A DNA stretch of 64,000 bases from assembly GCA_903838705.1 (NCBI GenBank), contig CAILZL010000038.1, forward strand, positions 62,001 through 126,000, read 5' to 3'. Under the pieces are notes generated by a model. The model had not been told where the DNA came from and ran no database searches. It saw only the letters and a list, made by a program, of their open reading frames with translations. The stretch comes from an uncultured Pseudomonadota bacterium. GTDB taxonomy: Bacteria > Pseudomonadota > Gammaproteobacteria > Steroidobacterales > Steroidobacteraceae. This document shows, one piece after another, positions 47,364 to 58,812 of the stretch; the stretch's first letter is position 1, and every line of letters starts with the position of its first letter. Both the position numbers and the translations under genes were made by a program.

Positions 47364-48554
47364 GTGAGCGTAATTGTTTCCCGTCGCGTCCAGCGCGTTA
47401 AGCCCTCTCCCACCCTCGCCCTGACCAGTCGCGTTGCCCAGCTGAAAGCCGAAGGCAAGGACATCATCGGGCTCGGCGCAGGCGAACCTGATTTTGATAC
47501 GCCCGTGCACATTGCCGATGCCGGCGTGGACGCCATCCGCAAAGGCTTCACCCGCTACACCTCAGTGGAAGGCATTCCTGAACTGAAAGACGCGATCATT
47601 GCCAAGTTCAAGCGTGACAACAACATTGAATACAAGCGCAACCAGATTCTGGTTTCTACCGGCGCCAAGCAGACCATTTACAACCTGATCATGTCTGTGA
47701 TTGATGCTGGCGATGAAGTCATCATTCCTGCGCCTTACTGGGTGTCGTATCCGGACATGGTCGAACTGGCCGACGGCAAACCTGTGATGCCCTATGCCGG
47801 CCCTGAACTGGGTTACAAGCTCACCGCCGCACAGCTCGAAGCCAGCATCACACCGAAGACCAAGCTGTTCATTCTGAATACTCCAAGCAACCCAACCGGC
47901 GCAGCCTATACGGCAGCCGAATTGAAGGCGCTGGGCGCGGTACTGAAGAAGCATCCGCAGGTACTGATCTGCACGGATGACATGTACGAACACATTTTCT
48001 GGGCACCGGAGCCTTTCGTCAGCCTGCTGACGGTATGCCCGGAACTGTATGACCGCACCGTGACCGTCAACGGCGTTTCCAAGGCCTATGCCATGACCGG
48101 CTGGCGCATTGGTTACTGCGGTGGCCCGGCAGCCATCATCACTGCCATGGGCACCATCCAGGGCCAGAGCACCTCCAACGCCTCATCCATCTCCCAGAAG
48201 GCTGCACTGGCCGCTCTGAACGGCGACCAGACCTGCGTCGCCGAAATGAACAAGCACTTCAAAGCGCGTCACGACTTTCTGGTGGATGGTCTGAACAAGC
48301 TGCCCGGCGTCACCTGCCTGCCCGGTGCCGGCACCTTCTACGCCTTTGCCAATGTAGAAGGCGCCATGAAGCTGCTCGGCTCCAAGGATGACAACGCCTT
48401 TGCCAAATACCTGCTCACCGAAGGCGGTGTGGCCGTGGTGCCCGGCTCCGGCTTCGGCGCACCGGGCCATATGCGCCTGTCATTCGCCTGCAGCATGGAG
48501 ACTCTGACCGAAGCACTGAAGCGCATGGACAAAGCGCTGCGCAAGGCTTCGTAA
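47364..48554 (+). CDS. Class I pyridoxal-phosphate aminotransferase, probably aspartate aminotransferase
   Basis: Fold-type I PLP enzyme of 396 residues, subgroup I-gamma/AspB type. PLP-Lys240 lies in NGVSKAYAMTGWRIGY. NTPSNPTGAAY and DDMYEH (Asp and Tyr contacts to PLP) are present. The substrate-carboxylate Arg lies near the C-terminus in FGAPGHMRLSFA. Aspartate/2-oxoglutarate is the most likely pair, but AspB-type enzymes can also take prephenate or alanine. A terminator follows 16 bp downstream. Confidence 0.92.
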   Translation: MSVIVSRRVQRVKPSPTLALTSRVAQLKAEGKDIIGLGAGEPDFDTPVHIADAGVDAIRKGFTRYTSVEGIPELKDAIIAKFKRDNNIEYKRNQILVSTGAKQTIYNLIMSVIDAGDEVIIPAPYWVSYPDMVELADGKPVMPYAGPELGYKLTAAQLEASITPKTKLFILNTPSNPTGAAYTAAELKALGAVLKKHPQVLICTDDMYEHIFWAPEPFVSLLTVCPELYDRTVTVNGVSKAYAMTGWRIGYCGGPAAIITAMGTIQGQSTSNASSISQKAALAALNGDQTCVAEMNKHFKARHDFLVDGLNKLPGVTCLPGAGTFYAFANVEGAMKLLGSKDDNAFAKYLLTEGGVAVVPGSGFGAPGHMRLSFACSMETLTEALKRMDKALRKAS

Positions 48555-48569
48555 GGCAACTGTGAGAGT

Positions 48570-48606
48570 GGACGCTGGTTTTCATCAGAATCAGCGTCCC
48601 TTTTCT
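48570..48606 (+). terminator. Terminator of the aminotransferase gene
   Basis: Stem GGACGCTG/CAGCGTCC (8 bp, perfect) with a 14-base loop, followed by CTTTTCTT. Located 16 bp after the stop codon. Confidence 0.8.
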
Positions 48607-48634
48607 TGACACTGTCATCCTCATTCATCACAAT
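48606..48634 (+). promoter_or_regulatory. Promoter of tRNA-Asn
   Basis: Perfect TTGACA (48606-48611), 17-bp spacer, CACAAT (48629-48634), and a GC-rich discriminator CGCGCGCC. This is the pattern of growth-rate and stringently controlled stable-RNA promoters. About 40 nt of leader precede the mature tRNA. Confidence 0.65.
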
Positions 48635-48682
48635 CGCGCGCCTTCGATTTGCAGGAGCCACTTCAATCGGCTCCACAGGTAT

Positions 48683-48757
48683 TCCCCGGTAGCTCAGCGG
48701 TAGAGCGACGGACTGTTAATCCGTTGGTCGGCGGTTCGAACCCGTCCCGGGGAGCCA
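48683..48757 (+). tRNA. tRNA-Asn (GTT)
   Basis: A 75-nt cloverleaf. The acceptor stem TCCCCGG pairs with CCGGGGA, followed by discriminator G and encoded CCA. The D-arm is GCTC/GAGC with AGCGGTA loop. The anticodon stem ACGGA/TCCGT has loop CTGTTAA (anticodon GTT), and the T-arm loop is TTCGAAC. Its 3' end is repeated at 62321-62347 and appears to be the attachment site of a genomic island. Confidence 0.98.
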
Positions 48758-48764
48758 TTTCAAA
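48736..48764 (+). repeat. Left attachment core (attL) in the tRNA-Asn 3' end
   Basis: A 29-base segment from the T-loop of tRNA-Asn to seven bases past CCA. It matches 62321-62347 in full except for two fewer G residues in the GGGG run. Such tRNA-end duplications mark integration by tyrosine recombinases. Confidence 0.75.
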
Positions 48765-49286
48765 CCCGCATTTTTCCGTGACTTCGAATTCATCGAAGTA
48801 AAAGCCACTATGCCCCCACTGCTCTCGATGCTAGGCCGGTGCTAGGCTGCGCCTCATTCAGCAAGTGAGGAAAAAGTGCAAATAACGATATCTGCCGCTG
48901 GCAATTTATTTCGGTACTCGACATACAGGCAGACTAAGCAACATGAGCAACACTCCCTACAAGAAACTCTCGAAGTCATGCGCAATTGAGCCCAATGCTA
49001 AGCACCCAAATTCACATTGGGTTACCTGAGCCCTTTGCAGTACGAATAACAGAGACAATCAGACTAAGGTCGGCGTCAACGGAATCGTGAGCAGGCCAGT
49101 CGGGTCGTCACTGGGGTACCACAGCCAGACCATAGCGAGCTTGCGTGATTTCGACTGCTTGGTCAGCCCTCAATGCAGTACCTGAACTTGCGGTGATTTG
49201 ATCCGTCTATCTGGCCTATATAGACAATCTAATGGCAAGGATGAGTGTAACTACCTAGAGTAACTCCACATAGAACAGGAGTATTT
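48758..49286. other. Non-coding left end of the island
   Basis: About 530 bp without a supported gene. It holds a 7-bp inverted repeat (ACTTCGA/TCGAAGT, 48781-48799), possibly ending the tRNA transcript, and the inverted 10-mer at 48810-48819. Nothing resembling an integrase coding region was found in six frames. The right part should hold the katG promoter; no strong -35/-10 pair is evident. Confidence 0.5.
48810..48819 (-). repeat. Inverted 10-mer near the left island end
   Basis: On the minus strand this reads GTGGGGGCAT, identical to 62247-62256 on the plus strand. Its location close to both attachment cores suggests an integrase arm-type binding site. Inference from position only. Confidence 0.45.
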
Positions 49287-49364
49287 ATGAGTTACCTCAA
49301 CACGCAATTGAATCCGCAACCACACTGGCTAGATGCTTTTGCAACCCTGGCGCTGGTGTATTAA
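49287..49364 (+). CDS. Small ORF (25 codons) upstream of katG
   Basis: ATG at 49287 preceded by AGGAG with a 5-base spacer, the best ribosome site in this region. It encodes MSYLNTQLNPQPHWLDAF followed by ATLALVY and stop. I do not recognise it. The hydrophobic C-terminal half faintly recalls the start of DUF1127-type small proteins. It may be a genuine micro-protein, a leader peptide of katG, or a truncated remnant. Confidence 0.4.
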   Translation: MSYLNTQLNPQPHWLDAFATLALVY

Positions 49365-49385
49365 CGCTTGCCCCTGACCACCTAA

Positions 49386-51629
<2,244 letters not shown>

Positions 51630-51712
51630 GGTTCTGTGATGACGCTGCCAATTCATTGCTAAGATCACAAACTGCAAAGCCCTTCGACCGATTTGTTGAT
51701 GGGGTTTGTTTT

Positions 51713-51741
51713 GCTGGGCACTGGCGACAGCTGGGCACTGG
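51713..51741. repeat. Tandem 12-bp direct repeat after katG
   Basis: GCTGGGCACTGG occurs twice with a 17-bp period in the katG-tspO gap. No known site is recognised. Confidence 0.5.
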
Positions 51742-51840
51742 ATGCATCCAGCAATCTCAACTGGATGAGGTACTGATATGAATCAGTCATTTATGCCTGC
51801 TCTGTTCCCATCACCAAACACTTAAGGCTTTACGTCCCCT

Positions 51841-52338
51841 ATGACACATCCTCCTTTGAGACGAGCTCTGTTCGGTCTGATTGGCTGGCTCATTGCTTCA
51901 TTCGCCACAGGCGGGGTGGGAGCCTTTGCATCTGTCAGTGCAGCTTCGTTCTATGGCTCGATCATGCAGCCATCATGGGCACCGCCAGCCTGGGTATTCG
52001 GTCCGGTATGGACTGCACTGTATGTATTGATGGGCATCGCAGCCTGGTTGGTCTGGCGAGAACATGGCTTTGGTAAAGCGGGCATCGCACTGAAGTTATA
52101 CATAGCCCAGTTGTTAGCCAATGCTCTGTGGTCCTGGCTGTTCTTTGCCTGGCACCTGGGTGCGATTTCTGTACTGGAGATCATCGTTCTGTGGCTGCTG
52201 ATCGGCAGTACGCTCCTGGTATTCTGGAGGCTGCACAAAGTGGCCGCGCTCATGCTCGTCCCTTACGTTGTATGGGTCAGCTTTGCGGCCGCTTTGAACA
52301 TTGCATTGTGGCGTCTTAACCCAGTCGCGCTGGGTTAG
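51841..52338 (+). CDS. tspO: TspO/MBR-family membrane protein
   Basis: Five-helix porphyrin and cholesterol-type ligand-binding protein of 165 residues. Family marks are the FYGSIMQPSWAPPAWVFGPVWTALY segment (Trp/Pro-rich, helix 1-2 loop), LYIAQLLANALWSWLFF and WVSFAAALNIALWRLN. TspO proteins bind or degrade tetrapyrroles and are tied to oxidative and light stress, so location beside katG is sensible. A weak AAGG ribosome site lies well upstream. Confidence 0.93.
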   Translation: MTHPPLRRALFGLIGWLIASFATGGVGAFASVSAASFYGSIMQPSWAPPAWVFGPVWTALYVLMGIAAWLVWREHGFGKAGIALKLYIAQLLANALWSWLFFAWHLGAISVLEIIVLWLLIGSTLLVFWRLHKVAALMLVPYVVWVSFAAALNIALWRLNPVALG

Positions 52339-52381
52339 TGCCTGACAGCCGGTTTCTGCACAGAGGGTCTGTCGCTTAGCG

Positions 52382-53644
52382 TCACCTTGCTACTCTGCGC
52401 CCAGCCGTATCTGGTAGCAGAATGGTGAGTACACCTAGCAACGGCAGGTATGCGCAGATTGAATACACGTATTCAATACCGTGCACATCTGCAACCTTAC
52501 CCAGTATCGCCGCACCGATGCCACCCATGCCGAATGCAAAGCCAAAAAACAGCCCGGACACCATCCCCACTTTGCCAGGTAATAACTCCTGAGCAAAGAC
52601 CAGAATAGCTGAGAATGCGGACGCGATGATAAATCCAATGATGAAAGTCAGCGTAATCGTCCAGCGCAACTCCATATGTGGAAGTAGCAACGCAAATGGA
52701 GCAGCGCCGAGGATGGATCCCCAAATGACTCTTCTACGGCCGATACGATCGCCGATCGGGCCACCGAGAATGGTGCCCAACGCCACTGCGAATAGAAATA
52801 CAAACAGTGGGCCCTGCGCGGCCTGAGCTGTCAGATGGAATTTGCTCATCAGGTAAAACGTGTAGTAACTCGTCAGGCTGGTTAGATAGAAGTACTTGGA
52901 GAATATCAGCACCAATAGTACCAATATGGCACCAGCAATTCTTCGGTTTGAGAGTGCAGAATTGGTCTTCTTCTGTGCATGGTGTTTGCGAATATGCAAG
53001 GCTTGTGCGTGTGAATACCAACCGGCAATCCGCACCAGAATCAGCATCGCGAGCAGTGCGGCAATGGAAACCCAACCCACGCCACGCTGTCCGTTAGGGA
53101 TGATTAACCAGGCCGCCAGTACCGGCCCAAATGCGCTGCCGGCATTGCCACCGACTTGAAAGAAGGACTGAGCGAATCCATACCGTCCGCCTGAAGCAAG
53201 GCGGGCCACGCGTGATGCCTCCGGATGAAATATCGAGGACCCGCTGCCTATGAAAGCTGCAGCCAGCAACAGCACGTGGTAATTAGGTGCAAAGGCAAGC
53301 GTGAGCAATCCGATGAAAGTCAGACACATTCCCATCGCGAGTGAATACGCTTGCGGTCGGCGATCCGTATAGATGCCTACCAGCGGTTGCAGCAGCGATG
53401 CGGTGATTTGATAGGTCAGGGTGATCAGGCCAATTTGTGAGAAGCTGAGCGAAAACCCGCCCTTCAGCAGCGGATATATGGCCAGCAATATCGACTGCAT
53501 CAGATCGTTCAGGAAGTGCGAAAAGCTGATGGCGCCAAGGATGCGGTAGCGAACCCGCTCACGTGCGTTAGTTGAGTCGTCTGCACTCAAGACAAGCGGC
53601 TCTAACAGTGGCGATTCAGGTATGGGTGAGGTTTTGGTTTGCAT
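52382..53644 (-). CDS. MFS exporter, fosmidomycin-resistance (Fsr) type
   Basis: Twelve-helix major facilitator of 420 residues. The N-terminal segment RILGAISFSHFLNDLMQSILLAIYPLL, the TYQITASLLQPLVGIYTDRRPQ loop and the GSGSSIFHPEASRVARLASGGRYGFAQSFFQVGGNAGSAFGP region match Fsr. An extended polar C-terminus is absent. Drug specificity should not be assumed. It lies downstream of the LysR gene on the same strand, with a 131-bp gap carrying repeated motifs. Confidence 0.88.
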   Translation of the reverse strand: MQTKTSPIPESPLLEPLVLSADDSTNARERVRYRILGAISFSHFLNDLMQSILLAIYPLLKGGFSLSFSQIGLITLTYQITASLLQPLVGIYTDRRPQAYSLAMGMCLTFIGLLTLAFAPNYHVLLLAAAFIGSGSSIFHPEASRVARLASGGRYGFAQSFFQVGGNAGSAFGPVLAAWLIIPNGQRGVGWVSIAALLAMLILVRIAGWYSHAQALHIRKHHAQKKTNSALSNRRIAGAILVLLVLIFSKYFYLTSLTSYYTFYLMSKFHLTAQAAQGPLFVFLFAVALGTILGGPIGDRIGRRRVIWGSILGAAPFALLLPHMELRWTITLTFIIGFIIASAFSAILVFAQELLPGKVGMVSGLFFGFAFGMGGIGAAILGKVADVHGIEYVYSICAYLPLLGVLTILLPDTAGRRVAR

Positions 53645-53775
53645 AAGATTTCTTAGTCTATCCAGCTTCTTTGCAAAGTGACATCACTCGAGTTCCTTCG
53701 ATGACTTGCAAAGTGGATCACCGAGAATAGATTAGAGTCGGTCAATATGGAGCTTTCGGTAACATAAGAAATCAT
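53645..53775. promoter_or_regulatory. Intergenic repeats between the LysR and MFS genes
   Basis: TTGCAAAGTG occurs at 53671-53680 and 53706-53715 in the same orientation. GATTTCTTA (53647-53655) and TAAGAAATC (53765-53773) form a 9-bp inverted pair at the edges of the gap. These may be operator sites for the MFS gene, but no regulator can be assigned. Confidence 0.35.
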
Positions 53776-54684
53776 TCAGCGGGAACGACGCGCCGAAATG
53801 AGCGTCTGAACCAAAGAAGATGGACTGCGACGGAATGCTGTAATTGCATAGAAGTTCTCGAAGACCCCCGGCACTGAACAGTAACGCTGCAACCGACCTT
53901 CGCGCAGCTCATCTTGTACCACGACCTCGGGCAGCACAGTGATCGCATCGGAGTCACGCGCCAATAGCCGCAGCATGGCCATGTCATCTACTTCCGCCAC
54001 GATGTTTATCTGTACGTGATTCTTTTCGCACCACAGGTCGAACTGGCTGCGGATATCACTGCTCGGACCTGGCACTACAAAACGAGCGTTGTCGACATCT
54101 GCTGGTACCCGGAAGCGTCTGCCTCGCGGACGTGGCCTGCCAACCAGGCACACGGATTGCTGATCAATTTGCATGCAGCGCCAGGGTTTTCCTGCTTCAG
54201 TGACAACCGGCCGATTCGATAGCACCACGTCAAGGTTGTGCATCTGCAGACGCCCCAACAACTCATCCAAACTGCCAGACTCGAGCCGCAGGCTCACCAT
54301 GTTCTTGCCCAACAGTGGACGAAGCAAGTTCTCCAGGAAGTTGCGAGAGAGAGTCGCGACCGCACCGACCCGCACTTGTTGGACACGTTGGTTGTCACCG
54401 CCACGCGCCAACGCCATTAACTCCTGCCCCAACCCGAAGATGCTGTCCGCGTAATCGAGCACCGTGGTACCAAACTCGGTAAGTACCAGCGTGCGTCCGG
54501 TCCGGTCGAACAGCGGTCTACCGAGATAGTTCTCCAACTGGCGGATCTGCGCCGACAGTGCTGACTGTGAAACCCGTAAAAGCTGAGCTGCACGCGTCAG
54601 GTGACCGAGCTTGGCAACCTGCCAGAAGTAAAGCAGATGTCGAAAGTTCAAGTTGCGCACGTTCTCTCCAATGGAACAATTCAT
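53776..54684 (-). CDS. LysR-family regulator, NhaR-like
   Basis: The 302-residue activator has an N-terminal winged helix-turn-helix (NFRHLLYFWQVAKLGHLTRAAQLLRVSQSALSAQIRQLE region) whose HLLYFW opening is typical of the NhaR branch. A LysR substrate-binding domain (VRVGAVATLSRNFLENLLRPLL onward) follows. It is transcribed divergently from dabB with start codons 76 bp apart, the classical layout for a LysR regulator and its target. LysR genes also accompany DAB operons elsewhere. The co-inducer is unknown; pH, Na+ or CO2 limitation are plausible. Confidence 0.88.
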   Translation of the reverse strand: MNCSIGENVRNLNFRHLLYFWQVAKLGHLTRAAQLLRVSQSALSAQIRQLENYLGRPLFDRTGRTLVLTEFGTTVLDYADSIFGLGQELMALARGGDNQRVQQVRVGAVATLSRNFLENLLRPLLGKNMVSLRLESGSLDELLGRLQMHNLDVVLSNRPVVTEAGKPWRCMQIDQQSVCLVGRPRPRGRRFRVPADVDNARFVVPGPSSDIRSQFDLWCEKNHVQINIVAEVDDMAMLRLLARDSDAITVLPEVVVQDELREGRLQRYCSVPGVFENFYAITAFRRSPSSLVQTLISARRSR

Positions 54685-54760
54685 TCACATCATTCTATTT
54701 TACGCCAGTCCAGGTCAACCCCATACTGGCGTCCATCTTCAACTGCCATCCCGGTGTCTG

Positions 54761-56335
54761 ATGCAAAGTGTCACAAGTTGGCTTGCCTGGTTGCCATCCG
54801 GTATTTATCTGGCTGCAGCATTGCTCTGCGTTGGCACGACGAGCGAACCGGCTTGGCGCGTTGTTGTTACGTCAACCCGCTTCTCGCTGGTCGCTGCGAT
54901 ATTCAATACCTGCGTCGTGCTGCATGCGGCATGGCATACAACAGACTCTTCAGCGCATCCCGTCCCAGCCATTGTCATGATGTTGGTCGCCTTCCTCGGC
55001 TGGATCATTGGCGACTTCTCTCGCCGTTATTTGCGCGGCGAGGCCGGTCAGCTCCGTTTCATCATCGCGTTTCTGGTGACGCTTGCCGCCATTGCCTCCG
55101 TTATCGCAAGTACTAATCTGGCGCTCATGATCATTGGCTGGGCGGCGAGCAGTGCAGCTCTGCATCATCTGCTGACTTTCTACCGTGATCGTCCCGCAGC
55201 GATTCTCGTAGCACACAAGAAGTTTCTTGCGAGCCGATTGGCAGAGGTGTGTCTCATCGTTGCGTCGATCTTGTTATTTCGTGAATGCGGATCGCTTGAG
55301 CTAACAACCATTGTTGAACGAGCCACATCAATGCAGACCTTGAGCTGGACGCTCAGTGCCGCTGCCATACTCATCTCCTTCGGTGTGCTCATCAAGAGCG
55401 CGCAGCTACCACTGCATGGCTGGCTTATCCAGGTGATGGAGGCGCCCACCCCCGTATCCGCGTTGCTGCATGCCGGAGTGGTAAATCTAGGCGGCTTTGT
55501 GTTGATACAGTTGTCGCCGCTGATCGGCGCGTCCCCGCCTGCCCAGACATTGCTAGTTGTAGTGGGTAGCTTGAGCGCCGCCATAGCAGGACTTGTGATG
55601 CTGACGAGAATCACAATCAAGGTACGTCTCGCCTGGTCGACGTGCTCACAGATGGGATTGATGGTGATGGAGTGCGGCCTGGGCCTCTACGATCTGGCGC
55701 TTCTGCACCTTGTAGCGCATGGCCTGTACAAGGCAAATGCGTTTCTCACTTCCGGAGAAGTGGTGCGCAACAGTATTGAGCGCGAGATCGTCACCGGTAG
55801 CCAGCATGCAGTGATAACTGCGCCGTTCGTAGCTGCGGCGCTCGCACTCCCCATCACGGCGCTCATCACGCTTGCATCCGCAGCAGTGTGGCACAGGGTG
55901 TTCGATGTGCCAGCGCTGCCCTTCATCAGTATCACAATCCTGTCGTGTGGACTTGCCACCCTGGTGTGGGCATCCTTTGCCGGCCGTCGAGTTGATGCCA
56001 TGGCGATCGCGATGGTGTTCGGCGCGGTACAACTTTATCTGGGCTGGCACTGGCTATTCTCTGCGACTCTGCATATCAGCGCCTTGCCTACCTCCTCCCT
56101 GGCCCTTGCTGTGTGGTCATGCCTGATCTTCGTTGGCCTTTACTTCATGCAGGCCTGGGCGGTCACAGCAACATCAACCCTCTCCCGCAGTCGTCTGTAT
56201 GACTGGATTTATGCCGGTCTTTATCTCGATGAACTTTTTACACGACTGACTTTCCGTCTCTGGCCACCAAATGTCGCGTCCTATTCCACTGAATTGACGA
56301 ACCAGAACATCGCACGTAACCGGAGTCCATCCTAA
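54761..56335 (+). CDS. dabB: DAB inorganic-carbon accumulation subunit DabB (NuoL-like)
   Basis: Membrane subunit of the DAB complex, related to NuoL/Mrp antiporter proteins. It couples a cation gradient to CO2 hydration by DabA. The ATG at 54761 starts a hydrophobic helix (WLAWLPSGIYLAAALLCVG); the frame open from 54653 overlaps the LysR start. About 14 helices are predicted in 524 residues. The proton-antiporter core motif (LPLHGWLIQVMEAPTPVSALLHAGVVNLGG region) is intact. It lacks the long lateral C-terminal helix of true NuoL. Its stop overlaps the dabA start (TAATG). Confidence 0.93.
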   Translation: MQSVTSWLAWLPSGIYLAAALLCVGTTSEPAWRVVVTSTRFSLVAAIFNTCVVLHAAWHTTDSSAHPVPAIVMMLVAFLGWIIGDFSRRYLRGEAGQLRFIIAFLVTLAAIASVIASTNLALMIIGWAASSAALHHLLTFYRDRPAAILVAHKKFLASRLAEVCLIVASILLFRECGSLELTTIVERATSMQTLSWTLSAAAILISFGVLIKSAQLPLHGWLIQVMEAPTPVSALLHAGVVNLGGFVLIQLSPLIGASPPAQTLLVVVGSLSAAIAGLVMLTRITIKVRLAWSTCSQMGLMVMECGLGLYDLALLHLVAHGLYKANAFLTSGEVVRNSIEREIVTGSQHAVITAPFVAAALALPITALITLASAAVWHRVFDVPALPFISITILSCGLATLVWASFAGRRVDAMAIAMVFGAVQLYLGWHWLFSATLHISALPTSSLALAVWSCLIFVGLYFMQAWAVTATSTLSRSRLYDWIYAGLYLDELFTRLTFRLWPPNVASYSTELTNQNIARNRSPS

Positions 56336-58812
56336 TGAACAATGCCTTGCTCCATACACCCATTGAGCCCGATGAGTTCAATGCAGCCATTGAAGCTGCT
56401 TGCCGTGTGATTGCACCCAGTTGGCCACTAGATCGACAGATTGCTGTCAACCCTTATTGGGGATTCATAGCACAACCTTTTGCGCAGACCGCTGCCAGCG
56501 TGCGCCGCCTTGTCGGGGGACGGATTGCTTTACCTACGGATGTCTACCTTGCTGCGTGGCGTTCCGGCGAGATCACACCATCCGCACTACATCGCGCGTT
56601 GGCCGAGACTTCGGCTGCTGTCACGCCAGACGACGCCGTCGCGGCGTTGCAACGTCAGCAGGACACTACGAGAGGATTGCCGCTGTTATCGGATGTCATT
56701 GATGAGCACTCGCCATCAAAAGCTGGCCCGCGCTGGCAGGACACGATCACCCAGCAGGTCAGTCAGTATTGCGCATCGTATTTCGATTCGCATCAGGCCG
56801 AGTGGCATCGCAACCGGACTGCCGGACTGTACGCAGGATGGCGCGCGGCTTTGCTAGTTGATCATGCAGTGAAGCCATTGATGCAAGCCCCGCAGATCAG
56901 CACGCGCGCACGCGAACTTCCACATTCCCCTGAGGCAGCGATAACGTGGGCGCTGCAGCGTCTTGAAGTACCGTTGCAAGAGGCAACGGAATTCCTGCAA
57001 GTGTGCTTGCTACGCATCAATGGTTGGGCGTCGTGGTGCGCCTATCTTGGCTGGCAAGCCAGCCTTGAAGGCACTAAGGATTCTCACCTGCGTGAATTGT
57101 TGGCGATCCGCGCCTGTTGGGAAGCGTTACTTCATGATGGACAGCAGACGGTCGGATCTCATATAGCTCAGTGGCGCGAGCACTGGTCGCTCGCACGACG
57201 CACACCAGCAAGCGCTGGCGATGCATGCGAGCTCATCTGGCAGCGGGCGCAAGAGATCAGCTACCAGGACCAGCTCATTGCATTGTTACATGGGGCGCAA
57301 TCTCAAGCGGTGGTTACACCAGCTGCATCGCGTCCCGGCGCACAACTCATCTTCTGCATTGATGTGCGATCCGAACGCTTTCGGCGTGCACTTGAAGCGA
57401 CTGACTCGAATCTTGAAACCAAGGGATTTGCTGGCTTCTTCGGTCTGCCCATTCAGCGCCGGCTGATCGGTACGCAGCTATTGCGCCCACAACTGCCGGG
57501 ATTGCTCGGTGCATCACTCGAAGTCAACGAATCGACCGGTCAGCCCGCAACAGATGCGCTGATCGCGGCCCGACGCAACAGCCAGCTGCAAGCCATCGGA
57601 CAGCGGCAGTCATTCCATCGATTACCGACTGGCGCGTTCTCACTCGTGGAGACCATAGGCCTAGGCTACGCCGCTGCCATCTTGCGTCGCCATTTTGGCA
57701 GCCCGGTCGCACCGCCCGAGTCCTTTGCGCTGACACAGCCTGATGCCCGGGCGTTGCGTCCACAACTTACCGTCATTGGCCCAGACGCAATCGGCCGCAA
57801 GGCCGATCTTGTTGCCTCCATCCTGCGTGCGATGAGCCTTACCTCGGGCTTCGCACGCTTGCTGGTACTGGTCGGGCATGGCTCTCAAAGCGCCAACAAT
57901 CCCCAGGCCGCAGCGCTTGACTGCGGTGCGTGCGGTGGACAGACCGGAGAGGTCAACGCTCGCGTACTTGCCGGTCTGTTGAATGATTCGGCCATTCGTG
58001 CCGCACTGCATGCACGCGGCATCGCAATCCCTGCAGACACTGTGGCGATTGGTGCACTACACAACACCACCACCGATGAATTGTCATTGCTGGATATCGA
58101 CCTTTGCCCCGCGACTCATGCGCGGGATATTCAAAGCCTGCAAGTAAGCCTGCAAACGGCGGGACATCGAACACGCGTCGAACGCGCGCCGGATCTCGGC
58201 TTGCGCGAATACATGTCTTCGCCCAAAACCCTGCTCAAGCGTCTGCGAGCACGCGCATGCGATTGGGCTGAAACCCGTCCTGAGTGGGGGCTGGCGAACA
58301 ATGCCGCCCTCATCATCGCTCCGCGAGCTCGAACGCGTGGTCTCGATTTGGCTGGCCGTAGCTTCTTGCATGACTATGTTGCAGCCGACGATCCCGATGG
58401 CAAGGTGCTGGAACTCATCATGACTGCGCCGATGATCGTCACGCACTGGATCAATCTGCAGTACTACGCTTCGACGGTGGACCCCGAACGCTTCGGTAGT
58501 GGCAACAAAGTACTGCATAACGTCGCTTGCGGAATGATCGGCGTGTTCGAGGGCAACACCGGCGATCTGCGCATCGGGTTGGCACGCCAGTCGCTGCATG
58601 ATGGAAAGCGCTGGATGCACACGCCATTACGCCAGTCGGTAGTCATCGACGCACCACGCGACCGGATTGAAGCAATTCTGGCGCGCCATGAGACGGTCCG
58701 CCAACTGGTCGCGAATCAATGGCTGTATCTGTTCCGCTTCGCCGCGAGTGGTATCGAGTGGCATTGTGATGGACAGTGGCGCGCGTGGACCGCAGGAGGG
58801 CAAGCATCATGA
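56335..58812 (+). CDS. dabA: DAB inorganic-carbon accumulation subunit DabA (DUF2309)
   Basis: Zinc-dependent beta-carbonic-anhydrase-like subunit of 825 residues that converts CO2 to bicarbonate vectorially at the membrane. Candidate zinc ligands and active-site residues are all present: Cys341 and Asp343 in FCIDVRSERFRRALE, His515 in VGHGSQSANNP and Cys530 in LDCGACGG. The opening AACRVIAPSWPLDRQIAVNPYWG and HDYVAADDPDGKVLELIMTAPM near the end are family-typical. It is translationally coupled to dabB and to the following cysD. In heterotrophs DAB supports growth at low CO2. Confidence 0.95.
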   Translation: MNNALLHTPIEPDEFNAAIEAACRVIAPSWPLDRQIAVNPYWGFIAQPFAQTAASVRRLVGGRIALPTDVYLAAWRSGEITPSALHRALAETSAAVTPDDAVAALQRQQDTTRGLPLLSDVIDEHSPSKAGPRWQDTITQQVSQYCASYFDSHQAEWHRNRTAGLYAGWRAALLVDHAVKPLMQAPQISTRARELPHSPEAAITWALQRLEVPLQEATEFLQVCLLRINGWASWCAYLGWQASLEGTKDSHLRELLAIRACWEALLHDGQQTVGSHIAQWREHWSLARRTPASAGDACELIWQRAQEISYQDQLIALLHGAQSQAVVTPAASRPGAQLIFCIDVRSERFRRALEATDSNLETKGFAGFFGLPIQRRLIGTQLLRPQLPGLLGASLEVNESTGQPATDALIAARRNSQLQAIGQRQSFHRLPTGAFSLVETIGLGYAAAILRRHFGSPVAPPESFALTQPDARALRPQLTVIGPDAIGRKADLVASILRAMSLTSGFARLLVLVGHGSQSANNPQAAALDCGACGGQTGEVNARVLAGLLNDSAIRAALHARGIAIPADTVAIGALHNTTTDELSLLDIDLCPATHARDIQSLQVSLQTAGHRTRVERAPDLGLREYMSSPKTLLKRLRARACDWAETRPEWGLANNAALIIAPRARTRGLDLAGRSFLHDYVAADDPDGKVLELIMTAPMIVTHWINLQYYASTVDPERFGSGNKVLHNVACGMIGVFEGNTGDLRIGLARQSLHDGKRWMHTPLRQSVVIDAPRDRIEAILARHETVRQLVANQWLYLFRFAASGIEWHCDGQWRAWTAGGQAS

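Noticed and set aside
49195-49260. OxyR-type binding site upstream of katG
   Set aside because: CTAT and ATAT/ATAG words occur near 49208-49226, but spacing and further half-sites do not fit the four-part OxyR pattern.
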